A stretch of 64,000 nucleotides of DNA, taken from NCBI GenBank assembly GCA_016808115.1, contig JAEQBH010006375.1:124001-188000 (forward strand). The letters are read 5' to 3'. How positions within the stretch are numbered: position 1 is the first letter of the stretch; every line of letters starts with the position of its first letter. Source of the DNA: Tetrastigma voinierianum (Eukaryota; Streptophyta; Magnoliopsida; Vitales; Vitaceae). Shown in pieces: positions 22,417 to 34,038 of the stretch. A program made the position numbers and the translations under genes. The notes under the pieces are model-generated. The model made no database searches, was not told the origin of the DNA, and was given only the letters and a program-made list of their open reading frames with translations.

Positions 22417-22821
22417 ATCTAGAATAAAAAATATAAATGTTATTAGATGGTTCGTTCCCTTTGTGGATGATCATACTTGTCTAACTTGGTTGTTTCTCGT
22501 GAAAGAAAAATCAGAGATTTGCATCATTTTTCAAAAATTCAATACCATGATCCAAACTCAGTTTCAAACCAAAATCCAAGTCCTAAAGATTGATAATGAT
22601 AGAGAATATTTTGGGAGTATCTTGAGAGAGTATTTTTTCAAAACAAGGGATAATCCATCAAAGCTCATGTGTTGATACCCCATAACAAACAAGTAGTTTG
22701 AGCGCAAAAACAGACATCCTAGAGGTTGCTTTGTCTCTATGTTCACCAAATGTCCCTAAACATTTCTGTGGACGGCGCTTCTTACTTCAACTCACTTATC
22801 AGAATCGGATGCCATCTCAAT
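22411..22821 (+). pseudogene. Copia-1 integrase core
   Basis: The frame 22463-22675 begins shortly before FVDDHTCLTWLFLVKEKSEI and includes QVLKIDNDREYF. It carries the first two acidic positions of the D,D-35-E core (VDDH and the D of IDNDREY). Frameshifted text follows: SSCVDTP, then ERK-like, LLEVAxSL, NVPKHFCG and YQNRMPSQ. It is cut at 22821 by the hAT-type insertion, just before the conserved RILxFQTP. Confidence 0.85.
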
Positions 22822-23878
22822 TAGGATGGCAATGGGGTGGGTTCGTCTTCGCTTTCCGCCCGTCCCTAATAGGACGGGTTTGGGAGCATGGTTATCGGGT
22901 ATATGACGGGTTTGGGTTTAATATTCAAAACCCGTGTCGGGTTAGGGTCGGGTTCGGGAATTATAATGATTTAATTCTGCCCGTCCCGCCCGAATAGAAA
23001 ATACTTTTATTTACCCTTATTTATAAATATATCTTTTCTCTAGGGTTTTCTTTCATTTTAGGGTTGTCGTTTTCACTCACAGCGCAGTCCATCCATTAAT
23101 CGTTGCAACCTGCACAACAACACCTTCCCGTTGAAGAAGTCCTACAAAAACTGCTAGAACTTGGGGATTTTAATAGATCCACCGACAAGAACAACACCAT
23201 GGATAGAGCTCTTGTCCATCTTAGCATGTCGTAGACACTTCTCCATGGCTCATAAACTTAGTAACAATCAAGGCTGGAGCTTCTCAAATTCTAAGACAGT
23301 AATGGATGACTAAAATCAATACCCTCATACAGAGAATCAATTTCAATGGTGGCTAAAAATCCTTTTTTTTCTGCTCTTCTTCTACTCCATTAACCATTTT
23401 TCTTTCTTCTAATGCAATTTTTTTCTTTTTCTACTTTTGATGGATTGTGTTCGAAATGTATGTCTGGATTTTATTTGTATTAAAAGGATTTTGTGTTCAG
23501 ATTATATGTTGAATTTGGGTATTGATTTAGGTATGGGTTGTATTTCACGAAAGATTTCTTTTGACATTTAAGAATTGATGTCGATTTTCCTGCATAAGAT
23601 TTTAACTTTTTATGGTTTTTGCATCTTTTGAAGTCAAAAATCATGTTTGGTTGCCGAAAATAGAGAATGGAAGAGGGAAAGAGGAAAGGGAAATCAATGG
23701 TCCGGCCTGGGATGTAAAGGGACGGAGTTTGATTATGGTTTCACAACGGGATGGAAACACATGTGCCGCCCGGACTCGGGTATGGGACGGGTATGGGGAA
23801 TAGTGATATGCTGCGGGGCGGGAATGGGATAGGAGTGCCTCGTCCCAAACCCGCCCCATTGCCAACCCTATCTCGAAT
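22814..23878. mobile_element. Non-autonomous hAT-type element carrying an HSP70 fragment
   Basis: The ends are inverted repeats. The left reads taggatggcaatggggtggg (from 22822), and the reverse complement of the right end (to 23870) reads tagggttggcaatggggcgg. The 8-bp duplication is tctc-aat on the left (one base lost) and tctcgaat at 23871-23878. Removing the element restores the Copia-1 frame NRMPS to RILRFQTP. Both ends are rich in cgggtttggg-type subterminal repeats. No transposase is encoded. The interior holds part of an HSP70 gene, listed separately. Confidence 0.9.
23105..23353 (-). pseudogene. Captured HSP70 gene fragment
   Basis: Read on the minus strand from about 23353 down to 23105, the sequence gives TIEIDSLYEGIDF, then FEKLQ, MEKCLRHAKMDKSSIHGVVL, VGGSIKIPKF and DFFNGK. 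This follows, without gaps in order, the segment of Hsp70 that spans the end of the ATPase domain (the region of the EGIDF, EKCLRDAKM, VVLVGGSTRIPKV and DFFNGKEL blocks). There are in-frame stops (for example in place of a Gln after IPKF) and a shift near 23290. Only about 80 residues of an approximately 650-residue protein are present. It lies wholly inside a hAT-type element and not in a chaperone gene. Confidence 0.9.
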
Positions 23879-24520
23879 TCTAAGGTTCCAAACCCCACAT
23901 CAGGTACTTCTCAAATCCTTTCCTCATACTTAAGTCATGTCTACTCTTCCTTTTAAATTTTTTGGGTGTTATGTGTTTTTCCATATTCACTCTCAACTTC
24001 ATAGCAAGCTTGATCCTAGAGCCCTTAGGTTCATTTTCTTAGGTATTCACCACATTAAAAAGGTACAAATGCTATTGTCCTAAAACTAAACGTTTTGATA
24101 GTTCTATGGATGTCATGTTTTTTGAAAACCAACCCCTTTACCCCAAATCTATTATTCAAGGGGAGAATTGCACTTAAGAATATCAGTTTTGGAAAATAGA
24201 GTCTCAAAATCTCATATCTAGTTCACCCGAGTCAGCTTTCCCATGCCCAGAGTCCTCTTGTCCCATTCCTATCGACTATAATCCCAATTTTAAGGAGTCT
24301 CCCATTTTTTGTCCTAACTTCGAGAGTCAATCAGCCACAAATCATGTTCCTAATGAGTCTAATGAATCATTGTAGCAACCAAAAATAGGTGAGTTTCGTG
24401 TCTATACAAGGAGATATAAGCAACAATTTGAGAAGGCCCTACAACCATCCTTGCATGGTCAAGATTTTGATCTGGCACCAGAATTTGCACAATCACAAGG
24501 TAATTCAATCTTGAGTTAAT
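23871..24520 (+). pseudogene. Copia-1 integrase C-terminal region
   Basis: The frame reads RILRFQTPHQVLLKSFPHT, then frame-shifted STLPFKFFGCYVFFHIHSQ, KLDPRALRFIFLGI, then MDVMFFENQP and IIQGEN. It ends with GEFRVYTRRYKQQ near 24390. This is the standard order for the copia segment between integrase core and RT. Confidence 0.85.
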
Positions 24521-24719
24521 TTCAGTTGGTGATAAGGATGATGTTGAGATAGATCGCGTTGAGCATGTTTCTAAAGAAATTGATGATTAGCTATTGCCTT
24601 GAGGAAGAGGAAGAGGACATCGCGTAAAACATTCCATTCATAATTTTCTTTCATATGGAAGTATCTCTTGCTCACCATGCATTTGTTAGCTCTTGATGAA
24701 AAGCGAGTCGATTCATGAG

Positions 24720-24995
24720 GTCCTAAGAAGATGCAGTGGAGAAAAAGAGTTCTAGGATGTTAATGCATTAGAAGAATGAGACTTGGGTGAGTAAACTACC
24801 GAGGCGAGAAGAAGGTGGTCAGTTGCAAGTGGATTTTCACTGTGAAATATAATTTCGATGGTAGTGTTAGTAGGTTCAAGGCACAGATGGTAGCAAGAGG
24901 ATTCACAATCATATGGTATTGATTATCGAGATGTTATCATATGCCAAACTCAATCTGAGTAAGAGTTTTACTCTCTATGGCATCTAATTTTTTAT
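24720..24995 (+). pseudogene. Copia-1 reverse transcriptase, N-terminal part only
   Basis: Broken frames read KNETWV-like, then VVSCKWIFTVKYNFDGSVSR, FKAQMVARGFT and IRVLLSMASN. These are the first conserved RT blocks. The text stops at about 24995 in a (TA)n tract where foreign DNA begins. The polymerase catalytic region (with YVDD) is absent from the window for this element. Confidence 0.85.
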
Positions 24996-25001
24996 TGTAT
25001 T

Positions 25002-25026
25002 ATATATATATATATATATATATATT
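25002..25026. repeat. (TA)n microsatellite at the Copia-1/LINE-a junction
   Basis: About twelve ta units, placed exactly at the change from copia RT to LINE sequence. Confidence 0.9.
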
Positions 25027-25939
25027 TTATCGATAAAAGCGATTATATAGAATAAAAGAATCGAGAGGTTCCAAAAATTACCGCAGGGGGAAGTGAACAA
25101 GAGGGAACAGCTTCTACCAACTAAAAGCATACCAAGCTACCTACACCCGAGCGACGAAAAAATCACAAAAGTCGTGTTAACAACACTACAAATTTGTCAA
25201 TTCCTGAATTGCTCGAAATTTAATTTAATTTTGAGAAGTTTGATTCATGGGTCAAGCACCATCCTGTTCTTTCATGGGTCCATGAGGCAGAGCGACCAAC
25301 AGGTTTTTCTTCTTGCGCGGAAGACGCATAGCTTCCGAGATTGCCAGTGACGGCGCGAAAGAGCGCTAATCCCAGCGGCGGTGAAAAAGATTAAACATTG
25401 ACCATCAAACGAAATTATTTGGTGCGGCGTGTAACTCATCCCTGCTGATACGAGAAGCGCATGCATTTGCAAGGGCTCTTCCACTGTGGGTTTTAAAGCG
25501 ATTAGGGTGATCGCTTTCCGGGGAAGCTTCCCAAGCGAAAAAACTAATTTTAGAGGGGATCACATGGTTCGAGTGAGCGGAAAGGAAATTCGGTTTCGAG
25601 CGAGAGTCCTAAGCCACTATCTGAGTCATGGCGAGGTGTCGTGACTAGAACCATAAGCAAAGTTTGTTCTCAATCCAGTCGATTTTGTTCACGTGAATAG
25701 AGGGATGAGAAATCTTTCCACTTTCCATCTCCCAATCGTTAAGGACCTTAGAAAGGTTGGAATAGCCCCTTCCTCCTTGATCTGCAGTTTGCCACCATAG
25801 CGTCTTTTTGCCGCAATTTGGGAAACATGGAACGGAACAAAGAACACAACGCCTCCTTACCGCACCAAACGTGTTTCCAAAAACTAATCCTCCTTCCATC
25901 GCCTAGGGAAAAGGCTGCATTTTGGAGGAAGAGAGGCCA

Positions 25940-27229
25940 TGATTAGTGCCCAAAAAGTGCTATTTTGAACCCTATTTATTATAGGTTTTGAGTGCTTTTT
26001 GTGTACTAATCATTTTAAATAACAGATTTTGCACATTAAACACTATTTTAACGATGCGCATTTTGTGGCAAATTTTGCAGTTTTTGCGAGCTAATTATGC
26101 CAAAATTGTTGAGTTGATCCAAACACGAAGAATTCAAGTCAAACTCGGCGTACAAATCAGACCCGGAGGAAGAATAGCATAAAACATGAAATTGCACCCG
26201 CTGCGGGAATGCTTTCCTGCGCGAGCACTGTCACGCTCGACTCAGCACATTCCACCTCTGACCCTGTTTTCCTGCAGTTACACGCTTTTGTTATTTTGTT
26301 ACAGTTTTTGGTTTTTTCCTATTTTAACCCTTGTAATAGCTTTTGTTTTGTTTTTTTTTGTAACTTCCCTTACACTGAGCATCTATATAAGTCTCGATCT
26401 GCCAAAAATTACGAATTAATCAATTAATGAGAAAGCGAGGGCAGTGGTTTTCGATGACTTCTCTTCCCATTTTCTTTCATTTTCTTTCCTCTTTCATTGC
26501 CAAAACCTCCCTCGGGATGACAACTCAGAGGATGGTTGGCTAGACCTCTTCCTCCTTTAAGAGGAGGGTTGTTGGCTAGGGTGTGACGGTAACTCACGGT
26601 TCCCCTGTTTTTAACGCATGCATTTATGGTTGTTTACGTTCCTGCTTCTCACCGTAGGTTAAAATCTCTTAAGCATGCCCTCCTTAATGTGTATTTGGCA
26701 AGCTTTTTGGGTTCAGTGGATACTTTCATTAGATCCACTGATGCTCAGTTAGTTGTCTCCTATTAGTTAATGTGGGGTAGGGTTTTTGAGATGTGTTTTC
26801 ACTGCTAAGGACATTTATGCCCATTTAAATGCTATGTTTCAAAAGGAAAATCATAGGGTTTAGTTTTGAAGCTAAATGAAGATGGGATTCGAGGGAAATG
26901 GCCCTTATGTCATCCACCCGACGAGGAAAAAAATACCGGGGACATGTTGGTTGCCTTAAAACCTATTAAGTGGCCGAGACGAGGGAGTTACATTTTACAT
27001 TTTTTCTTATTTTATTTTCGACTGTGAACAACCCGATCCACAATTTTTACGAGCACGAGAAAATCCAAATTGAAATTCACCATTTTGAATCAACTATGAA
27101 TCATTTATGCGAAGAAAACCCATCCACACATTGTTCGACCACAGAGCGCTATGCGCGATAGTTTTGCTACGCGATGGAGCTAGGATATAAATTTTGTTGA
27201 TTCCAATACACCTACTGTGGCACGAATCA
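25940..27229 (+). repeat. Element A 5' LTR
   Basis: About 1290 bp, TG..CA ends. Its central and right parts recur at 32177-33122 and 35905-36847. Its start (tgattagtgcccaaaaagtg) is the reverse complement of the ends of element B LTRs at 39500-39519 and about 45040-45060. Confidence 0.8.
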
Positions 27230-28320
27230 AAATGGCGTCGTTGCAGGGGATGGTGCCTAAGTGCATTTGACAAGTTGTGGAACACTTGTGATCTTCATCA
27301 CAGTTCTGGTAATTTTCCTTTATCATTCTTATCGGTTTTTTTGATTAGTTGCCTGTTTCTAAGCGAAGTGCATGTTCCGATTAAGGTGGCTAGAAGGCTG
27401 CGGTGATCCATGAACATGAACCCGAATGGAACACTTAAGGGAAGCGACATAGTTAGTGCGAGGAAACCTTGGTGCCCATAGGTTATGAGACTATAGAAAC
27501 CCTCCATGGATGAATGTGCCCTCATGCATGTGCCTCCAACAAACGTACCATATGGAAATTACTTACAAACCCTAGTTGGAGGAGGAGACCACCTAAACCT
27601 CTCATGTGGACCAGAACATCCACAGTATGCACCTCCTGCTTCTCCGTCTTATGCTTGACTCCTCGATCCACAACCACCCGCGATTAATTTCTCGGTTGAA
27701 CCATGTGCTAAACCTTACCAAAAATGGTGGGTGATGTTGTGGAAGAGCAGAAGAAATTCAATGCTCAATTGAGTTAAAAAATTCACACTGTGGAGAACTC
27801 TCTGAACCCGAAAGGGTGATGGACTTAGTAAAAATGGAACTAAGTTGACAACCTGAGTAATCTATTTCAAGGCTTGCCAATCGGCTTATGTTCATCGAAA
27901 GGGTCGAGAGGGAAAGTGCATAAAGTGACACCATGGTAGGAAGCCGGTGTCAGCGGTTGTGTGGAATCTTGACATTGATGTAACAGTGACTACCCGTAGG
28001 AGAAAGAAAAACCCAGTCCCCTATTCTTGGCCCGAGGAAGCCTTGATGGAAGAAACGAGAACAATTTACCCTGCCCATAACTCGGTCCACATCTTTGCCT
28101 TCGCAGTGGCCTGACCTTTGCAGAAAGAGACACACTCCTGCTTCTTTGAAGCAAAAACCATCCGTCTCCATTGCACGCGCTATGAAACCTCGAAAGTGGT
28201 GGCCATTGTCGAACCTTCGTCACTACTTCAAAGAGATGGCGTTGCTCTGCGCATGGCGCCAGTGGATGGTTCGGTCTTTGATTGGTTGACTTTGAACCAC
28301 CGGCATTGCTAAGCTCCCAC
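27230..28320 (+). pseudogene. Element A leader and possible gag remnant
   Basis: The region follows the primer site. Weak frames (for example MNPNGTLKGSDIVSARKPW near 27418) have the position of gag, but I cannot match them to known gag blocks with confidence. Codon continuity is poor. Confidence 0.35.
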
Positions 28321-30080
28321 GAGTTCCAAACCTCCGAGAAGCGAACAGGTTTTGGGGTGCTCAGGTTTCCCCGGCAGCTTTCAGTTTTCTTAGTTTATTT
28401 TATTTTATTTGATTTCTTTAATTTTCTTAGATTTTCTCTAATTTTTAGTTAATATTTGTTTAGCAATTTTCAACTTTATGCATTTTTCTTAATTTTTGTG
28501 TGTTTAGCTGCGGGTTTCTAGTTAAAAAGTGGAGGCGAGTAGAAATGCGAAATTTCGCAGCCTGTGAAATTTTGCGAATTCTCAATTTCGCAGCTTGTGA
28601 ATTTTAAACACCCTACTTAATTTTATGACTGCGAATTTTAAGCAAGCTATGAAAATTCATAGCGACTACTTGATTCGCATTTGCGAAAATTAGCCTTTAT
28701 ATAGTGTTTGATTTCTCTGGCTAGTTATTTCGTCTTTTGGTAAATATATTAGTGTATTATCAAAAAAAAAAAAAAATTCTCAGTGCTAATTTTCCTTGAC
28801 TTGCATCACCTCCATTTGTTTAAACATAACTTTCATCAGAACTTCCGTTTTAGGTGTTTGAGTGGATTGGAAAGCTTGAGAGTGTAGAATCGAATATAGC
28901 CGAAATAACACTTTTGAAATGTTTATAAAGGTGTAATTTCAAAATGCTCCCAGCTGAGTCCCTTTTTTCCTCTCTTTTTCTTCTCCCCCAACATTTATTT
29001 TGAAGCCCCAGCCGAATTGAATAAGATTGTCGATGGAAAGCTTATGAGTCTCCCATCGAAAACAAGCCACACGTATCATCAAGGAGGTAACACTTCCTTC
29101 TTTAACTTTCCAATCCAAGACCCATTGCGGATAATGTGACATTTGGTTGGGGGGAAAGTTAGCGAAGGAAGTGGCATTTATTTTTGTTTTTATATTGAGC
29201 AAGCCCATTTTGTGATGTTCGGTAGCTTCTTGGTTTTCACTTTAATGAAAGGCTGTTATACTATACAACTTACTTTTTCAAAAATTGCACCCATTTTTTG
29301 TGGTTTTGCCTAACCTGCAAGTTGGAAAATTGAAACTTTGTCTAAATCCTGTTGATGTTAGATTGATGCCATGATTAGTTGAATCCTTGATGCTTTTGAC
29401 CTTTTTCTTCCACCTTTAGCTAACTACACACAGTGCACATCAGTTTTCTACAATAGGCTGAAAAACTGCCTACCTCCTAAACATTGTAAAACCTACCCTA
29501 GTTTCGTTGACCACTTGTAATAGGTTAAGGACCCCCATGAATAGAAGACGTGTGTCTCCCTGAAATAAAAGAAAAGAAAAGAAAAGAAAAGAAAAGAAAA
29601 AAGAAAGGGAAAAAAAGAAAAGAAAAGAAAAATAATCTGGCTTTGCTTGAAACAGAAACACGGTCAGGGTTATAAAGCAGCCTTTAAGAGAATCTGGTGC
29701 CCTAAGCCCGGTTGGGACCAGGCTGAGTCTTTCCATTGCAGCGGGTGGATGGGTGGAGTTTAGCGAGTTGTAGGTGCTGGAGTTTCGAATTCATTTGGAG
29801 TCAGGGTGAAACTTGAAGAGTTAGTGGTCGAAAGACCCTCATGACTTGGTGCCCTAAGCCTTAATTGGTTGGGGTCGTAATTAGATCCCAGATTACATGG
29901 ACTTTGGTGGTCGATTCCTCGGCGTGCACCTCTTACACACAAAAGAGTTGTGGAATAAGAGTGGGTCCTGATCTATTTAGGTTGGTTAGTATCCTAAGTG
30001 TAGGCAGTAGCTTGGTTTGGGGAGAAAGTGCAGTTTGACATTTTATTGTTGAGGACTGATCAAATAAACACTTAGATTTT
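28321..30080 (+). other. Element A 3' internal region, non-coding
   Basis: No protein recognised. It contains clustered gcgaaa/tttcgc motifs at about 28535-28695, a poly(A) run near 28762, an (AAAAG)n tract at 29566-29632, and ccctaagcc-ggttgggacc phrases at about 29700 and 29850. Both the (AAAAG)n tract and those phrases recur in reverse complement inside element B (about 39940-40250), which supports a common 3' region of the two elements. Confidence 0.5.
29566..29632. repeat. (AAAAG)n microsatellite
   Basis: Repeated aaaag units with one interruption. The reverse-complement counterpart lies at about 40195-40250. Confidence 0.9.
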
Positions 30081-30306
30081 GGTGGAAGTTCTTGGTTGAG
30101 TCATCGAGAAGGAAACTATTTTGATATTCAACCCTGTATGGCGTTCATTCTCTCAAGATAGTTATTGGGTGAAGTTTCGACGAGTTTTCTTCGAGGGTTA
30201 GGCATTACTTCTTCTGACCTTTTGAGCTGCAACCCTTTGTAACATAATTTTGTTATCATTTGTAATACTCTCTCTTTTCTTTCTTTCTTTCATTGCTAAG
30301 GGACTA

Positions 30307-32176
30307 TGATGTAACACCAAAATACCCCCTTGGGGGCGTCATTTACATACTAACGACCATTTACGCCCATGAGAGCACTAATAAAATCCATAAATGACCG
30401 AGGGTCGCCAATTTATGAAAATTCGGGAGCGAGTCACCAAACGTTCGGAAACTCTACCCAAAACACAACCTGTGCAATTATAATACATTACCCACATTGG
30501 GCCTATTTATCCATAAAATATTTACAATATTATCCCAAAAGATTTCCATTCACCGTATGAAATACCCACAATAACCTTCCAAAGACTAAGCAGAAATACT
30601 TGGCCACAATAACTATGGCATTTACATTTCCAAAGAATTAAACTATGATAATGCAGCGGAATAACAAAATACTAGACTTTACATGATTTAAAATAATTTC
30701 TACAGTAGTATAAAGATCTGTCAGCTCTGCATGTTCTCCTCGGGATTTCGATTCCCTCGGGTGGGGCCTCCAATGCGTAGGGTTCTCGGCTCACACCACC
30801 TCCCTCAATTAAAATGCGAAAAGGGATATAAGTAGGGGGAGTGAGCACGAAGCTAATAGGAAAATCCTCCCAGAACTCATTAAGGTTTAGAAAGAGTATG
30901 AAAAGCGATTAGTCTCGTTTTTTATAACATATCATAGATGTACCATTTTGCGGCTCTAATGACATTGCAAATAGATCTCAAGTTTATATGAAAACACTTA
31001 AGTAAATGTACACACTCAAACAATAGCGTAAACAAAATTATAAACATTTTCACCAAATACCATTTCCAGCAGATTTTTGTTTCTCGAACATCCTTCTGAT
31101 AAACTTCTGTTCATCATAGTAGTGTTTCTCGAACATGCTTATAAAAGGAACCTCTTAGGAGTATAGGTTGAGCATCCTTGTAAGGAACCTCTCATTATAA
31201 TAGTAGGACACTCAAGCATCCTTATGGGAACACCTCTTGAGTATAGGTTGAGCATCCTTATAAGGAACCTCTCATTTATAATAGTAGGTTTCTCGAAGCA
31301 TCCTTATAAGGAACCTCTTGAGTAATAGGTTGAGCATCCTTATAAGGAACCTCTCATTCATTATATAACAATCCCCCATGTTATGTAAAAATCCCCATAA
31401 TATATAATAATCCCCCATGTTATGTAAAAATCCCCATACTATAATAATCTCCTAGGTTATGTAAAATCCCCGTATTATATAAAATCCCATCAAAGAAAAT
31501 CATTCAGTGAATCGGAAAGCAGGTTCGAGTGGTCGGAATCGAATGAGTGTCACCATAGTGAATCCCCGGACTATATAAAAATCCCCCGTATTTAGTAAAA
31601 TCTCCCATAATATATAATAATCCCCCATGTTATGCTTAAAAATCCCCATGTTATGTAAAATCCCTAGGTTATCTAAAATCCCTAGGTTATGTAAAATCCC
31701 CATATTATATAAAAATCACCCATAAAGAAAGTCATTCCCAGAGTGAGTCGGGCCAGGAAGTCGGAAGCGAGTCAGAGTGAGTGCGAGATCGAGGCGTTGA
31801 TCACCATGGTAGAATCCCACAGGACTATATAAAATCCCCGTGTATGTAAAAATCTCCATAATATATAATAATCCCCTATGTTATGTAAAAATCCCCCATG
31901 TTATGTAAAAATCCCCTAGGTTATGTAAAAATCCCCCATATTATATAAAAATCCCCATAAAGAAAGTCAATCTCGAATTAAATTCGAGACCAGGAAGTGG
32001 AAACAAGTCAGTGAGGTCGAATCGGGCGGAGTGATCACCATAGTAGAATCCCCGTACTGTATAAAATCCCCAGCTGGATTCCTCGATCACCGCCACCATA
32101 AATTTATTTTACCAACCAATCATTCCATATATCTCAAATTTCTTTGGAAAAACATAGAATCCTGACAATCATAAAA
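30307..32176. mobile_element. LTR-like block with internal tandem arrays, copy 1
   Basis: Starts TGATGTAACACC directly after gctaagggacta of element A and ends about 32176, where the element A LTR text resumes mid-LTR. No coding sequence. Its start resembles the TGTAACACCC-type ends of gypsy LTRs. I infer a solo or partial LTR insertion followed by deletion of the adjacent element A polypurine tract and LTR start. A target duplication is not visible. Confidence 0.5.
31080..32070. repeat. Two tandem arrays inside the LTR-like block, copy 1
   Basis: Array one (31080-31370) repeats tgagcatccttataaggaacctct with cattataatagtagg spacers. Array two (31370-32070) repeats atcccc(c)atgttatgtaaaa units of about 20 bp. 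Every roughly 230 bp it is interrupted by a conserved block (aagtcattc, gtgagtcgg, gtgatcaccatagtagaatcccc), seen at about 31493, 31722 and 31955. Confidence 0.85.
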
Positions 32177-33122
32177 GCAGGTTGCGCTTTTGTTATTTTG
32201 TGATAGTTTTGGTTTCCTATTTTAACTCCCTTGTAATAATAAGCTTTTGTTTTGGTTTTTAGCTTCCCACTGCCCGAGCATCTATATGTCTCGATCTATC
32301 ACTTTAGATTAATCAATTCGTGAGAGAGCCGAGGGGCGGCGGTTTCCGCGGCTTCCTCTTTTCATTTCTTTCATTTTCTTTCCTCTTTCTCGTGCAGAAC
32401 CTCCTTTGGGGATGACAGCTCGGAGGATGGTTGGCCCTGAACTCTCTCCCTTGAAGAGGAGGTGTTGGCACAGGGTGTGGAGGTAACTCACGGTTCCTGT
32501 TTCTTGTGCATTTATGGTTGTTCGTTCACCGCTTCTCCACCGTAGGTTAAAATCTCTTAAGCATGCCCTCCTTAATGTGTATTTGGCAAGCTTTTTGGGT
32601 TCAGTGGATACTTTCATTAGATCCACTGATGCTCAGTTAGTTGTCTCCTATTAGTTAATGTGGGGTAGGGTTTTTGAGATGTGTTTTCACTGCTAAGGAC
32701 ATTTATGCCCATTTAAATGCTATGTTTCAAAAGGGAAAATCATAGGGTTTTAGTTTTTTAAAAGCTAAATGAAGATCAGAGTTCGGGAAATGACTATATG
32801 TCATCCTCCCCAAACAGAGGAAAAAATACCCGAGGACATGTTGGTTGTAAAACCACTAAACTAGTGGCAGGAACTTGAGAGGTTATTTTTACATTTTTCT
32901 TATTTTATTTTTAGCATGAACAACCAATCCCATGTTTTACCCAGGCGAAAAATCAGGTGAAATTCACCGTTTTGAATCCCGCGCAAATCCATTTATGCGA
33001 AGAAAACTCATCCCCGTGTTCGACCACAAGCTAAGCTATCTTTGCGGTAGTTTTTGCCTTTCTGAGTAGGAGCTTAGGATATAAATTTTGTTGATTTCAA
33101 AGCACCTCGCGTAGCGCGGACA
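32177..33122 (+). repeat. Element A truncated 3' LTR
   Basis: Matches 26280-27229, from gcttttgttattttgt to ataaattttgttgatttc. It ends gcgcggaca, followed by ggcca, the element's target duplication. Confidence 0.8.
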
Positions 33123-33811
33123 GGCCATTCTTTCGATTTTGCTTCCTGACCCAACACAAGCCACCTGATGTCTGAGTGTACGACGAGTCTCCCAGTATTT
33201 GCGACTTATTACCTTTCTCGAGAGGGCATACCTCTCATTTGCAAACCTCGGCTCCATTTGCATAAAGAACTTTGTTTAGCCTAGAAAAGTTTCTCATGCC
33301 TAATCCCGTTTTCTTCTGCAATACGAATAGTGGCTCATTTAACAAGATGAGGCTTCTTCTGAGCTACCCACACCCCACAAAAAAATTGTCTTTGAATTTT
33401 CTCTAGTCCTGAGTGCAAATCTTTTGGGGCATACGAAGAGGGATAAATGTACAGAAGTGGAAAGCTAGACAAAGTGTTGTAAATTCGATCGCCAATCCTT
33501 CATCCTTAGAAATATCACGCATCTTCATGGGGCCAACCTCTTAGAAACCTTTGTTGTGATTTCCAAACCTTGTAGCCTTGTGGGAAGCTCCGGGTAGACT
33601 ATCTGAGGTGGGTAAGGACCCGATCCCGCGTCGAGCTCTAAGGCTAACTTCGATGACATTGTCATTTTTACCCGAGGAATGATCCTCACTCTTGTTTTAA
33701 AGTTGATTCTCGAGACAGGCATGCTTGAGCCACATTAGGTCCGACTTAGAAATTTCATTTGATCTTTATTGGGTTCGCAGGATAGAAGGGTATCATCTAC
33801 GTAAAGTAATT
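33123..33811 (-). mobile_element. LINE-a RT fragment (duplicated piece)
   Basis: Parallels 36848-37553 base for base, with indels. The minus strand shows the FANERYALSRKVIS and RLQGLEI-like pieces of a LINE RT C-terminus. It stops at the duplication junction. Confidence 0.8.
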
Positions 33812-34038
33812 GGTGGAAGTTCTTGGTTGAGTCATCGAGAAGGAAACTATTTTGATATTCAACCCTGTATGGCGTTCATTCTCTCAAGATAGTTATTGGG
33901 TGAAGTTTCGGCAATTTTCATCGAGGGTTAGGCATTACTTCTTCACAACCTTTTGAACTGCAACCTTTTTGTAACATAATTTTGTTATCATTTTGTATGC
34001 TCTCTCTTTCTTTCTTTCTTTCATTGCTAAAGGGACTA

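Larger units (their letters stand above)
25935..33127 (+). mobile_element. Athila-like Ty3/gypsy element A (plus), heavily rearranged
   Basis: The 5' LTR is 25940-27229 (TGATTAGTGCCC to cacgaatca). A primer site starting tggcgtcgttgcaggggatg at 27233 matches the TGGCGCCGTTGCCGGGGA-type site of Athila/Tat elements. The 3' LTR survives as 32177-33122, lacking roughly its first 330 bp. The duplication ggcca is at 25935-25939 and 33123-33127, inside LINE-a. The interior (27230-30306) has only weak gag-like frames and no pol that I recognise. An unrelated LTR-like block replaces the polypurine tract and LTR start. The whole 3' side was later duplicated (33812-37553). Confidence 0.75.
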
